DNA from: Pseudomonas sp.
GTDB lineage: Bacteria; Pseudomonadota; Gammaproteobacteria; Pseudomonadales; Pseudomonadaceae
Direction of reading: 5' to 3'
Length of the DNA stretch: 64,000 nt
NCBI RefSeq assembly: GCF_030150285.1
Contig: NZ_JASLGE010000085.1
Span: 41,840-105,839, forward strand
Of the stretch, positions 37,669 to 47,200 are shown in pieces (position 1 is the first letter of the stretch; each line of letters opens with the position of its first letter). The translations under genes and the position numbers were made by a program. The notes under the pieces are model-generated. The model made no database searches. It saw only the letters and a list, made by a program, of their open reading frames with translations, and was not told the origin of the DNA.

Positions 37669-37767
37669 AAGGCGCGCCCGCGCGGACAGATTCCCTCGGG
37701 GTGCCTACACAAATGCCGTAATCGTGTAAGCTTGGGGGTCTTTTGCATTCGACCCTTAGCGAGCCCC

Positions 37768-39111
37768 ATGCCGTCGCTCTTCAAACGCTCCTTACTGCCC
37801 AAGCTGCGCAGCTTTCCATTAACCGCTGATGCCTTCAAGGTTTTGCCCGGTGCCGCTGAGTTTCGTCAGTGCCTGTTGGAGCAGATCGCGAGTGCTCGTC
37901 AGCGGATCACGTTAGTGGCCTTGTACCTGCAACAGGATGAGGCCGGCCAGGAAATACTCGATGCCTTGCATGCCGCCAAGGCCGCGCGGCCCGAGCTGGA
38001 AGTGGTCGTACTGGTGGACTGGTTGCGGGCACAGCGTGGGCTGATCGGTGCCGGCAAACAGCCGGGCAATGCCGCGTGGTACCAGGCGCAGACCGCCAGC
38101 CATGACAGCTACGTGCCGATTTACGGGGTGCCGGTGCAAACCCGCGAGCTGTTCGGGGTACTGCACCTCAAGGGCTTTATTGTCGACGATTGCGTGATTT
38201 ACAGCGGCGCAAGCCTGAATAACGTTTACCTGCATAAATTCGACAAGTACCGCTTTGATCGCTACCACCTACTGCAGAGCAAACCGCTGGCGGACTCGAT
38301 GCAGCAGTTTATTCAGGAAAATCTGCTCAGTACGCCGGCAGTGCATCGCCTTGACGTGCCGCAACTGCCGTCCACGCGCAGCCTGCGCAGCGCAATTGGC
38401 GACCTGCGTAGCCGTCTGAAAAAAGCCAGTTACAACACTGACGAAGGTACGAACGGCCACTTTGGTTTGTCAGTCAGCCCATTGTTGGGCGTGGGCAAAA
38501 ACAACCCGCTGAGCCGCGTGATCTGTGAGCTGATTGCCAGCAGTCAGCAACAACTGACCCTCTGCACCCCGTACTTTAACTTGCCGCTGCCCGTCACCCG
38601 TGAAATCAACCGAGCCCTGGAACGGGGTGTGAAGATCGACATCGTGGTGGGCGACAAAACGGCCAACGACTTTTACATCCCCCCGAGCGAGCCGTTTCGG
38701 GTGATTTCGGCACTGCCTTACCTGTACGAACTGAGCCTGCGCCGCTTTGCCAAGCGCCATCAGCCCATGATCGACAGCGGCTTGTTGAACGTGCACCTGT
38801 GGCACCATGGCGATAACACCTACCACCTCAAGGGCATGTGGGTGGATGACCGTTACACCTTGCTGACGGGGAACAACTTGAACCCGCGGGCGTTCCGCCT
38901 GGACCTGGAAAACGGCTTGTTGATCGATGATCCGCGCCGTGAGTTGCTGGAGCCCCGGCGCAAGGAGCTGGAGAGCATTTTCCAGCACACCCGACGTATT
39001 GAAGACTTCAAGGCCCTGGACACCCTGGCGGATTACCCGCCCGCCGTTGCCAAGTTTTTGCGCCGGGTCAGCCGGGTCCGAATTGAACGGTTGCTGTACC
39101 GAATTTTGTAA
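37768..39111 (+). CDS. pssA: CDP-diacylglycerol-serine O-phosphatidyltransferase (PLD type)
   Basis: 447 residues from ATG 37768, close to E. coli PssA. Two phospholipase-D HKD motifs are present, HLKGFIVDDCVIYSGASLNN and HLKGMWVDDRYTLLTGNNLN, each with the Asn that follows. It makes phosphatidylserine, the precursor of phosphatidylethanolamine, at the inner membrane. The preceding in-frame codons from 37732 overlap a non-coding leader and are not used. Confidence 0.95.
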   Translation: MPSLFKRSLLPKLRSFPLTADAFKVLPGAAEFRQCLLEQIASARQRITLVALYLQQDEAGQEILDALHAAKAARPELEVVVLVDWLRAQRGLIGAGKQPGNAAWYQAQTASHDSYVPIYGVPVQTRELFGVLHLKGFIVDDCVIYSGASLNNVYLHKFDKYRFDRYHLLQSKPLADSMQQFIQENLLSTPAVHRLDVPQLPSTRSLRSAIGDLRSRLKKASYNTDEGTNGHFGLSVSPLLGVGKNNPLSRVICELIASSQQQLTLCTPYFNLPLPVTREINRALERGVKIDIVVGDKTANDFYIPPSEPFRVISALPYLYELSLRRFAKRHQPMIDSGLLNVHLWHHGDNTYHLKGMWVDDRYTLLTGNNLNPRAFRLDLENGLLIDDPRRELLEPRRKELESIFQHTRRIEDFKALDTLADYPPAVAKFLRRVSRVRIERLLYRIL

Positions 39112-39156
39112 GTCGTTGTATGTGCCGTGCACTATCTATGTAACGCCTGCCCACGT

Positions 39157-39200
39157 TCTCCCTGAGTAGATTGCGATTTTCGCAATGTTATTCAGGGAGA
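39157..39200 (+). promoter_or_regulatory. Hairpin sequestering the Shine-Dalgarno of the giant gene
   Basis: Outer stem TCTCCCTGA (39157-39165) with TCAGGGAGA (39192-39200), inner stem ATTGCGA-TTT-TCGCAAT (39170-39186). The 3' outer arm is itself the AGGGAGA ribosome site, ending 4 bases before the ATG at 39205. Either translation is repressed until the hairpin opens, or it doubles as the pssA terminator. The structure is seen; the role is inference. Confidence 0.7.
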
Positions 39201-39204
39201 GCGC

Positions 39205-42200
39205 ATGCTCGACACAAACCCGCTACTGAACACCGGTGAGCTGCCGTCATTCTCGACGATTCGCGCTGAGCACCTGGTACCCGCCATTGAACACATCCTT
39301 GCTGACAGCCGCGCGAAAGTCGCTGACATCATCGTCAGCCAAACACCGTTTCCGACTTGGGACGATCTGGTGCTGGCTATGGATGAGATTAAGGCTCGAC
39401 TGGAAGAAGTTGTTCACGTCATTGAGATTCTCTCCAGCGTTCACACGCACAAGGCCTGGACCGATGCAGTCGGCGTCTGCGGGGAGCGGGTGGCGCAGTA
39501 CCGCGCGCAGTTGGCCGAGAACACGGCGTTGTATGAGCTGTACCAGGCCTTGGCCAACAGCCCTATTGCCGCGTTGTTTGATCGTGCCCGGCCCCGTGTA
39601 CTGCAGAAGATACTCCAGGAATATCGCCAGGCCGGGTTTCATCTCGCGCCGGTGGATCAACAGCGGCTGCGTGAGTTAAAGGACGCAACCCGGCAGTTGG
39701 AGCACACGTTCAACGCGCGCGTTGAGCAGGCCACAGCCGCCTGGGGGAAACATATTGAGGACGAGTCGCTGCTGGCAGGCCTTGTGTCGTCACTGAAAAA
39801 CCGAATGGCGTCTGCAGCGCGGGAGCGCAGCCTCGCGGGCTGGTGGCTGACCCTGGACGATGAGACCTTTCGCGCCGTCATGCTGCACGCGGAACACCGT
39901 CCGTTGCGTCAGGAAATGTGGACCGCCTATTACAACCGCGCCACAGACCCCGAGCCGATCAATAACGAAAGTGTACTGGCGTTACTGCTGGAAAGCCGTC
40001 ATCACACCGCGCTGTTACTGGGTCAAAGGGATTACGCCGAACTGGCTCAGGAGGGCCTGATGGCAACCTCGGCGGATCAAGTGCTGTTATTTCTGCGCAA
40101 TCAGCTGGAATCCCAGCGGGCAACCTTTGCACGTGAGACCCGTCAACTTGAGGGCATGATCGAGGCGCACAACATCCCCGTGCTGGAGCCTTGGGACCAT
40201 GAATACCTGGCGCAGAAGGTACGCGTTTCAGAGGGCCAGCCTGCGGATGCACTGCGCGATTTCTTTGCGCTGCCGACGGTTCTGGAGCGGCTTGTCCACT
40301 TTACCCGTCAGCTGTTTGGCGTTGAACTGGTTGAGCGTGAGCGGTTTGATCGCTGGCATCCGCAAGTGCGCCTTTTCGAAGTCGTTGAGCATCAGCAAAC
40401 CCTTGGGTACCTGTATATCGACCTTCACAGCCTCGGGGCGATGGATGGGGCGGTGGACATGTTGACGTTACGCCATCGACGAATGACGGCAGAGGGCCGG
40501 CCCCGATTTCCGGTGGCCGTCCTGCGCGGGCAGTTTATGAAAGGCGAGGGTGCTCAGCCCAGCCTGCTGGATCACACCCAACTGCGTATGCTGATGCATG
40601 CGTTTGGTCATTGCCTGCAGCACCTGCTGGGAGAGCAACCGTATCGTGACCTGTCGGCACCTGGCCGCCTGGCACCGGATTCCATTGAGTTTGTAGGCCA
40701 GGTGATGGAGCAGTGGTGCTCAAGTGTTCAATTTCTGACGTGGATGTCGCAGCACTATGAGACGGGTGAGCCCCTGCCGGCCAATACCGCCTTGAGCATT
40801 GTTCGCGGGGCACGCACACAAACCAGTTGGGAAACCGCTCAGCTGTTATTGCTCATGCTGCTTGATATTGAGGTGCATCGTGCCCGGAGCGAAGGCCGTA
40901 GCCCACAGGCAGTGTTCGAGGCGCTGAATACGGAAGTCGGGCATCTGCGTTGGTCCTACTGGGTGAATCCGCTCAACAGTAACGATTTGATAGCCTCGTC
41001 ACTGGCAGCCCAAGGCTATTCGTACAAAGTGTCGGGCGTACTGGCCAGCTTGGCATTTGATCGCTTTAGCCGTGAAGGCCTATTCGACGCAGCGGCGGGG
41101 AGAGCCTTCCGCGATGCATTTTTTACCCCAGCCGACACCCGGTCGTTGAGAGAGTCCCTTAAGGTTTTTCTGGGAGACGACGCCGCAGGACGTCTTTATT
41201 CGCCCTCCGCCTTACACCTCAGAGCAGACCCTTCAGCCGATATCGCGGCACTGATCAGCCAATTGAGGGTATCGCAGCAGGGCATGATCCGACTTAACGA
41301 TGCCATCCCCCGGCCCGGTGATGTGGTGGCGCAGTACTTAAAGGCGTGGTTCGAGAGGGCCTTCCCGGCACTGTCAGCCAGCGTGGCGGTGCTTGACGTC
41401 GGCATACGCAAGGTGCACGACACGCTGATTCCCATGGCAGAACGTACCCCCGAGGGGCCGCAGTTCCGTCGCACCATTATCGCCAGTACTGCGTTGCAGA
41501 CGCTGTTTCTGCAGGCGGCCGCAGGACGCTTGAACACCGCTGAACTCTTTATCGAGCTCGATGCCATTGAGATCGTTCTGGATTCGGACGGTAGCCAGAC
41601 CCTTCCACAGGCGCTAAACACCAGTGAGGCAAAGGTTGCCTTTGAGCGCCTGTTGATCGAGACCCGCCCGGTCATGTTTGAACACCTGTGGGAAGGTGCC
41701 CTCAGTGCATTTTGGGCATCCACCCCAGACTTCACGCAACAGCGGCCTGTGAGTGAATGGCTGGCAGACGAGCTGCGTTCACAACTGATGGCACAGGCCA
41801 ACCTTCAGGCGCTGGACGGTGCGCTTACCTCTGCGCTGCACAGGGTCGTGACCGACTATGCACTGTCAGCGCCAAGCGCACCGGCACGAGCAAGCCTGGC
41901 CGACGCCCTGCGCCCCGGGGTTTATGGGCTGGTCTATACGCCAGCGCGATGGAGAACCAGCCTGCCGGTTCACGATTGCGTGGTACTGACCCAGCGCGAC
42001 AATGCCATCAACCCGGGGGCTTGCGTGTTGTGGTGTCTGGGTGCACCGCTGGAAGTGTTCCACAGCATGGCTCAGCTTAAATCCCGCTTGATCGAGCGAG
42101 GGGAGGCGGTTGGAACGCTCAAGCATTGGCCGCTGTCAGACAACTTTCTGGAGCATCAGGTCACGGGCTTGCGTGATCGGCAGAAAAACCGTGTTCTGGA

Positions 42201-45200
42201 GGTGCTGCGTGACGGCCCTTATGAAGACGATGGGGTTCATGCCTGGGCTACGCGGCTGGACGCGGCCCCCGACCTGGGTGAACAACTGGACCTGGCGGTT
42301 CCTCTTAATACGCGTGCATTCCACCAGAAACTCGACCAGTTGGATGACTGGTTGCGCAGTAACCGCCACGCCACGGGCAAAGACCGGCTGGCGTGGTGGA
42401 AAGCGTCACGCGACTGGCAAAGGGCTGTGGCAGACCTGGCACAGTTGCCGCCAGACCCCGTCATGCTCGCCACGCCCGAGGCCATTGAGGCCTGGACCCG
42501 TACTGAACTAGGGTATTTGATCAAGGGGCACTATCCGCCGGCTGATCCCGATCGAGTGTTTCTGACCATCGAGAAAAAAATTATCGACCCGCATGCGCCT
42601 ACGGGTTCTTCTCCTTATGGCTCGGGTATCTCCATGTCGACGCACAAAGGGTCGGTATTCGACCGGCGCTCATTGACCCAATGGGCGATATCAAACCTGA
42701 CCCCGGACGAAAGCAACGCTCGCGATTACCTGATAGAAGGCCCTTTGAATTTCCAGGCGATACGCGACCTGGTGGCGGCTGCAAACATCGGGGCCCGTCT
42801 TGCGCAATGGTTGCCGCCCGCTGCCCGCCGTACCGAAGCAGTGTGGCGTAGCGTCAAGGCCCGACAAATGCGCGCTGAACTCTGGACGGCCCACGTATCA
42901 GGCGACCTCCCGGTCGATCAGAACGCGACGTCGCTAAACAGGGTTCTGGCCGTGCTCGACGGGTTGCAGCCCAAGGGCCGTAAACAGGTTAATGGCCATG
43001 AGGTAGCCGTGTACCAGCTCAAATGGGGCGCGAGTACATTGCGGGAAGTGCTGGCGTTTGGTGCTCGTGACCTGGAGCACCAACCGTCTTTAACGCTTTA
43101 CACCCCGGGGGCACAAGACGGGCGGGTGTTCCGGGATGTTCGAGCGGATGTTCACACCGACCTGCTGCCTGCTGCTGTAAAGGCGCTCACGGCGACGTCG
43201 CTCATGACCCTTTGGTTGATTTCAAAACTGCCGTTGGCCGATCAGGCTGACCAGATTGCCAGCTTGGAATCCCCCGACAGTGAGCGCAGCCTTGGCGAAA
43301 AAATCACGCGGTTCGTGCAAGGTATTTTTTCGCCGCACGCGTCCCGGCCTTTTGAGGGGCTTTCCCGTTACGGCACATTGGCGCTGGTGGATTACGATCT
43401 GCTTGAAGCGCTGTATGACACACAAATAGCCCATGGCCTTAATGCGGTCGATGTGTTGACCGTGTCCCACGCCGAACGCGACAGTGCAGCCGCACAGGAA
43501 GGCCGTCGCAAAGGCGTTTCGCTGCTACTGGGCATGCTATCGACTCCCCAGACCCATCGTTTCGGCGGAATATTGGGGCGGGCCATTTTGCCCACAATGA
43601 TCGGTGGTGCAGCGGTCTCGTCCATCAGGAATGAGGCGGGCAGCACCAGCCAGTGGTTGAGTGATTTTATCGGTGCCTTAGGCGAGGTGGTGGTCGAGGC
43701 GGGCGAAGACTTGATCATGAGTCGGGCAGGCCGACGCGGCGGCAGGGCTGTCGCCAAACGGCGTATGCTGCTCACGCCGCTTGCGCCCATGGCGGACCCC
43801 GAGCTACGTGCGCTCCGAGACGAAGGGGTGGATGTCAGCAACCTGGTACCGCAGGGGCGAGATCTCTACCTTGGTCAGGGTGGCCAGGAGTATGTGCACC
43901 TTGACGGCGACTACTACAAATCCAGGCTCCAGAGTGCGGGGCGGTTTGTCCATTCGGCACGCAATATCTCGAACGCGCGTAAAGTGGTTTGGGAGCAGGG
44001 ACGCTGGCAAGTGGAGGCTGTCGGGCGTGTACTGGGCGGCGGCCCCGTCATGAGTCTGTTCAGAACCCCGGAAACGCCACAGCAGAAAAAATACAACGCC
44101 TTGCTGGAGGCGTATTTGGTCGATGAGCCCAATCCGCCTCGGGAGTTGGCGCGCCAGGCAGGTGACATGATTAATGCCATGCCGGACGCTTTGGCCCAGC
44201 GGTTGCTGGATGAGTGCATCATTGACGCGCGGGTCAGCGGTATTGAAGCGTTTCGTGCCCGCATAAGCCTGCTACAGCGCCAGCGCAGGCTGACGACGGA
44301 GCATAAGGCGCAGCATGACTCGCTGGTGTACAAGCTCGACCTGTGGAGCGCCATTCATGCGTCGTCTGTGGATTTTGAAGCCCGAATCCCTGGTTTGCGA
44401 CTCTCCGATGTGCAAAAAATAAAGATGTTTGATACGGCATTGCCCTACCGCAATGCGTACTACCAGACGTCCGGCATGAACATCGCTTCAATGCCCGATA
44501 ATGTGACGGGTGCCGTCTTTATTGGTATTTCACCGCAGCGTGGCAAAAAGCGCGCGGCGCTGGACAAGATCAACAAAGACTACAACGACCTCTATACTGA
44601 CCTGAACCAGAAAACGCTCAGTGACTTCCAGGCACAATTCCCGGGGCAGGGGCCAGAGGTGCAGGCCGCTGTGGAACGCTACCTGGCCGTTCCCGAGAAC
44701 ATTGCGCGTCATAGAAAAGCCAACCTTGAACACTTGCGCGCGCTAATGAAGGCCCGACGCATGCCGGGTTTGCTCACTGAAATCAGGAGTAAGGGGATTC
44801 CTTACTTTGTCGCCATCAAAGGGACGTCTCAGCGTGCAATCATGCTGGCCACCAGCCAGGACATCAGTGACTTCTCAAATAATCTCACGCGGTACACCGA
44901 GGCCTTTGAGGTGCACCCCGTGACTCAGGCAACGACTCATAAAGTGAGCGCGACGCCCTCTGCGAGCAGCGGGCAACCGGCCGTCCCGGCAGTGCCCGCC
45001 TCCGACCGGTTTACCGTTACGACCAGCGCGCTGGCGGACACACAAATGGCCTATGACAACTTCCCGGAGGCGGCCCGTATTAAAGTGGGCAGTATCATGG
45101 ATGACATTCGCGCGGGGCGGGCAACCAGTAAACGTATTAATGGTTATTACTGGTACGACCTGGCCCAGCTGGACCCTGGCAGCGGCAGAGGAGCCTGGCG

Positions 45201-45291
45201 CGCCGCTTTCCAGCGTACGGGCGATAGCTGGGAGTTACGGGGGTTTTATGACTACCACTCAGACCGGGCAGCCACTGTTTGGGGGGACTGA
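39205..45291 (+). CDS. Giant toxin-like protein: inactive M3 peptidase domain fused to a DUF6543-like body
   Basis: 2028 residues, one uninterrupted frame. Residues 1 to about 690 match thimet-oligopeptidase/PrlC (M3): NPLL...LPSFSTIRAEHLVPAIEHILAD at the start, the zinc site HAFGH (465-469), the third ligand region DSIEFVGQVMEQW (E495) and HYETGEPLP. The catalytic Glu of HExGH is Ala466 (codon GCG), and the usual FxHIFAGGYAAGYYSY loop reads SNDLIASSLAAQGYSY (592-607), so peptidase activity is probably lost while zinc ligands remain. From about 1100 the text resembles dermonecrotic-toxin-type DUF6543 regions (RRSLTQWAISNLTPDE, LNFQAIRDLVAAANIGARLAQWL, LYTPGAQDG). A hydrophobic stretch lies at about 1453-1475. 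A Pro/Ala/Ser linker (about 1912-1935) precedes a 90-residue C-terminal module. No signal peptide and no adjacent immunity gene are seen. Confidence 0.85.
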   Translation: MLDTNPLLNTGELPSFSTIRAEHLVPAIEHILADSRAKVADIIVSQTPFPTWDDLVLAMDEIKARLEEVVHVIEILSSVHTHKAWTDAVGVCGERVAQYRAQLAENTALYELYQALANSPIAALFDRARPRVLQKILQEYRQAGFHLAPVDQQRLRELKDATRQLEHTFNARVEQATAAWGKHIEDESLLAGLVSSLKNRMASAARERSLAGWWLTLDDETFRAVMLHAEHRPLRQEMWTAYYNRATDPEPINNESVLALLLESRHHTALLLGQRDYAELAQEGLMATSADQVLLFLRNQLESQRATFARETRQLEGMIEAHNIPVLEPWDHEYLAQKVRVSEGQPADALRDFFALPTVLERLVHFTRQLFGVELVERERFDRWHPQVRLFEVVEHQQTLGYLYIDLHSLGAMDGAVDMLTLRHRRMTAEGRPRFPVAVLRGQFMKGEGAQPSLLDHTQLRMLMHAFGHCLQHLLGEQPYRDLSAPGRLAPDSIEFVGQVMEQWCSSVQFLTWMSQHYETGEPLPANTALSIVRGARTQTSWETAQLLLLMLLDIEVHRARSEGRSPQAVFEALNTEVGHLRWSYWVNPLNSNDLIASSLAAQGYSYKVSGVLASLAFDRFSREGLFDAAAGRAFRDAFFTPADTRSLRESLKVFLGDDAAGRLYSPSALHLRADPSADIAALISQLRVSQQGMIRLNDAIPRPGDVVAQYLKAWFERAFPALSASVAVLDVGIRKVHDTLIPMAERTPEGPQFRRTIIASTALQTLFLQAAAGRLNTAELFIELDAIEIVLDSDGSQTLPQALNTSEAKVAFERLLIETRPVMFEHLWEGALSAFWASTPDFTQQRPVSEWLADELRSQLMAQANLQALDGALTSALHRVVTDYALSAPSAPARASLADALRPGVYGLVYTPARWRTSLPVHDCVVLTQRDNAINPGACVLWCLGAPLEVFHSMAQLKSRLIERGEAVGTLKHWPLSDNFLEHQVTGLRDRQKNRVLEVLRDGPYEDDGVHAWATRLDAAPDLGEQLDLAVPLNTRAFHQKLDQLDDWLRSNRHATGKDRLAWWKASRDWQRAVADLAQLPPDPVMLATPEAIEAWTRTELGYLIKGHYPPADPDRVFLTIEKKIIDPHAPTGSSPYGSGISMSTHKGSVFDRRSLTQWAISNLTPDESNARDYLIEGPLNFQAIRDLVAAANIGARLAQWLPPAARRTEAVWRSVKARQMRAELWTAHVSGDLPVDQNATSLNRVLAVLDGLQPKGRKQVNGHEVAVYQLKWGASTLREVLAFGARDLEHQPSLTLYTPGAQDGRVFRDVRADVHTDLLPAAVKALTATSLMTLWLISKLPLADQADQIASLESPDSERSLGEKITRFVQGIFSPHASRPFEGLSRYGTLALVDYDLLEALYDTQIAHGLNAVDVLTVSHAERDSAAAQEGRRKGVSLLLGMLSTPQTHRFGGILGRAILPTMIGGAAVSSIRNEAGSTSQWLSDFIGALGEVVVEAGEDLIMSRAGRRGGRAVAKRRMLLTPLAPMADPELRALRDEGVDVSNLVPQGRDLYLGQGGQEYVHLDGDYYKSRLQSAGRFVHSARNISNARKVVWEQGRWQVEAVGRVLGGGPVMSLFRTPETPQQKKYNALLEAYLVDEPNPPRELARQAGDMINAMPDALAQRLLDECIIDARVSGIEAFRARISLLQRQRRLTTEHKAQHDSLVYKLDLWSAIHASSVDFEARIPGLRLSDVQKIKMFDTALPYRNAYYQTSGMNIASMPDNVTGAVFIGISPQRGKKRAALDKINKDYNDLYTDLNQKTLSDFQAQFPGQGPEVQAAVERYLAVPENIARHRKANLEHLRALMKARRMPGLLTEIRSKGIPYFVAIKGTSQRAIMLATSQDISDFSNNLTRYTEAFEVHPVTQATTHKVSATPSASSGQPAVPAVPASDRFTVTTSALADTQMAYDNFPEAARIKVGSIMDDIRAGRATSKRINGYYWYDLAQLDPGSGRGAWRAAFQRTGDSWELRGFYDYHSDRAATVWGD

Positions 45292-45582
45292 GACGCACCG
45301 GTGTGCGGCAAATTGAGCCTGAGTCGATTTGCCGCAGGTGCCCTTGGGGCCCGGTTTTACAGGCCGTGAGTGGCACTGCCCACAACCGGTGGGCAGACCC
45401 ACCGTGCGAGCAGCAGGGGAGAGTGGTAAATTCTGTGCCCGTCAAACACGTCTATTCCACAGCAATCGTGCGTGCCTGGCCTTTTTCGCAGGCTGGCTGC
45501 GCACACCCTGACTCAACGGTGCAGGGCAAAGGCCTGCTTCTCGACAGTGATCGGGCCAGCAGGCCGCTTAAAGGAACCTTAC
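45292..45582. other. Gap between the giant gene and scoA
   Basis: 291 bases with no gene supported: short open frames through it lack ribosome sites and family resemblance. In particular I do not see a convincing immunity gene here. It contains the terminator hairpin at 45304-45336. Confidence 0.5.
45304..45336 (+). terminator. Hairpin after the giant gene
   Basis: TGCGGCAAAT and ATTTGCCGCA, a perfect 10-bp stem with a 13-base loop, starting 13 bases past the stop. No T-run follows. Confidence 0.6.
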
Positions 45583-46188
45583 ATGAATGATTTACTGACT
45601 CGCCGCCATGTGGTCAAAGGCCTTGGCTTGCTCAGTCTTGGGTTGCTCGCAGGTTGCGATCCCGGCAGTGGTTTGTCTTACAAGTACGGCAAAGACTTGA
45701 GCAACGAGATCCTGGGCCGCAAGTTCAAGCTGCGGGACGTTGATGGCAACGAGATGATGCTCGGTAGCTTTCGCGGGATGATGCCGATGATTTTCTTCGG
45801 TTTTACCCAGTGCCCGGCCGTGTGCCCTACCGCACTGGCCCGTGCTGCCCAAGTGAAGAAAATGATGGGCCCGGATGGCGATCGCCTTCAGGTGGTGTTT
45901 ATCACCCTGGACCCCGAGCGCGACAAACCGGCCATGCTCGATGCCTATGTAAAAGCCTTTGACCCGACCTTTATCGCGTTGTCCGGCACGCTGGAAGAAA
46001 CCGCCGCGACGGCCAAAGAGTTCAAGGTGTTTTACGAGAAAATCCCAAGCGGCAATACCTACACCCTGTCGCACACCGCCACCAGTTTTGTCTTCGATAC
46101 ACGTGGCGTACTGCGCCTGGGGCTGTCACCGTCACTGTCGGCCAAGCAGTGCACCGAAGACCTGCTGACCGTTATGTCAGTCTGCTGA
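45583..46188 (+). CDS. SCO1/SenC copper chaperone lipoprotein
   Basis: 201 residues from ATG 45583 (AAGGAAC upstream). It has an RR-containing lipoprotein signal (LTRRHVVKGLGLLSLGLLAGC), then a thioredoxin fold with the copper-binding CxxxC in FGFTQCPAVCPTALARA and the His in TYTLSHTATSFVFD. SCO proteins deliver copper or reduce the CuA site of cytochrome oxidase. It is followed directly by a PCuAC gene, its usual partner in copper delivery. Confidence 0.93.
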   Translation: MNDLLTRRHVVKGLGLLSLGLLAGCDPGSGLSYKYGKDLSNEILGRKFKLRDVDGNEMMLGSFRGMMPMIFFGFTQCPAVCPTALARAAQVKKMMGPDGDRLQVVFITLDPERDKPAMLDAYVKAFDPTFIALSGTLEETAATAKEFKVFYEKIPSGNTYTLSHTATSFVFDTRGVLRLGLSPSLSAKQCTEDLLTVMSVC

Positions 46189-46216
46189 TTAGCCTTTTTT
46201 GAGTGAGTACTATCAT

Positions 46217-46690
46217 ATGAAGCCCGTTAAGTATCTGTTGCTGTCCCTGCTGGGCATGAGCCTGCATGTCTCGGCGCAAACCACGGTGGATGACGCCTGG
46301 GTACGCGCGACCGTTGCCGGGCAACCTTCGAGCGGTGCGTTTATGCGTTTGACTTCGACCACGGACAGCAAGCTGGTTGAGGTGAAGTCTACGGCAGCCA
46401 AAACCGTGCAGATTCATGAGTCGACCCTGCACAACGACGTTATGGGCATGCAGCCTGTGAATTCAGTGGCACTGCCAGCCGGCAAGACAGTGAACATTGA
46501 GCCTGAGGGCTACCACGTGATGCTTATTGATTTGCATGAACAGATTAAAGTAGGCGATACCGTGCCGCTGACCCTGGTGGTTGAGGACAGCAAAGGGGTC
46601 AAGGAATCGATTGAGGTCAAAGCCCAGGCTCGTGCCTTGAACAGTATGCCAATGGACCATGGCATGCACGACCACGGCACTTCGCACTGA
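46217..46690 (+). CDS. Periplasmic copper chaperone PCu(A)C
   Basis: 157 residues from ATG 46217, with signal peptide MKPVKYLLLSLLGMSLHVSAQ. The Cu(I) site H-M-x10-M-x21-HxM pattern is visible in IHESTLHNDVMGMQPV and GYHVMLIDL, and a His/Met-rich tail (MPMDHGMHDHGTSH) may add a second site. With SCO it metallates cytochrome oxidase or other cuproproteins. Begins 28 bases after the SCO gene. Confidence 0.92.
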   Translation: MKPVKYLLLSLLGMSLHVSAQTTVDDAWVRATVAGQPSSGAFMRLTSTTDSKLVEVKSTAAKTVQIHESTLHNDVMGMQPVNSVALPAGKTVNIEPEGYHVMLIDLHEQIKVGDTVPLTLVVEDSKGVKESIEVKAQARALNSMPMDHGMHDHGTSH

Positions 46691-47197
46691 GTGCTGAACC
46701 ACGTTGAACTGAGCACGGTGTCGGTGGGGCAAGCAGATGAAGTGCTTGCGTTTGTCCTGCAGGCTCGTGCCGAGTTGTTCCCCAAACTGAGCAACAGCGG
46801 CCTGCCCGCCGATCTGGCCGATTTTGAGCGGGTGTACCTCGACGGTGAGGGTTGCTTTTTGGTCGCCCGGTGTCAGGGGCGAATCGCCGCCTCGATGGGC
46901 TACCTGCCTTATGATCACCGCTTTATGCAGCTCGATTATCGCGGGTTAAAGGTGGTCGAAGGCGTGCGTCTGTTTGTGTTGCCAGCCTTGCGTCGTTCGG
47001 GCTTGGCGGGGCTGTTGTACCGCGAACTCGAGGCACGGGCAGCGCAGGCTTCGGTCGATGTGATGTATTTGCACACGCACCCGTTTCTGCCCGGAGCCAT
47101 TGAATTCTGGCAGCGGCAGGGCTTTACAGTCGTGGATACTGAAGCTGACCCGGTGTGGCAGACGACCCATATGGAGCGTCGTCTGCCGCGTCTTTAA
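46691..47197 (+). CDS. GNAT-family N-acetyltransferase
   Basis: 168 residues starting with GTG immediately after the PCuAC stop. The acetyl-CoA site is in VEGVRLFVLPALRRSGLAGLLYRELEARA (R-x-x-G-x-G/A variant RRSGLAG), and the C-terminus FWQRQGFTVVDTEADPVWQTTHMER is typical. Substrate unknown. Tight spacing suggests co-expression with the copper chaperones, perhaps by chance of operon growth. Confidence 0.85.
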   Translation: MLNHVELSTVSVGQADEVLAFVLQARAELFPKLSNSGLPADLADFERVYLDGEGCFLVARCQGRIAASMGYLPYDHRFMQLDYRGLKVVEGVRLFVLPALRRSGLAGLLYRELEARAAQASVDVMYLHTHPFLPGAIEFWQRQGFTVVDTEADPVWQTTHMERRLPRL

Positions 47198-47200
47198 GGC

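Noticed and set aside
45279..45590. 103-codon frame after the giant gene, considered as an immunity gene
   Set aside because: Overlaps the giant gene end and a hairpin, no ribosome site, composition not protein-like.
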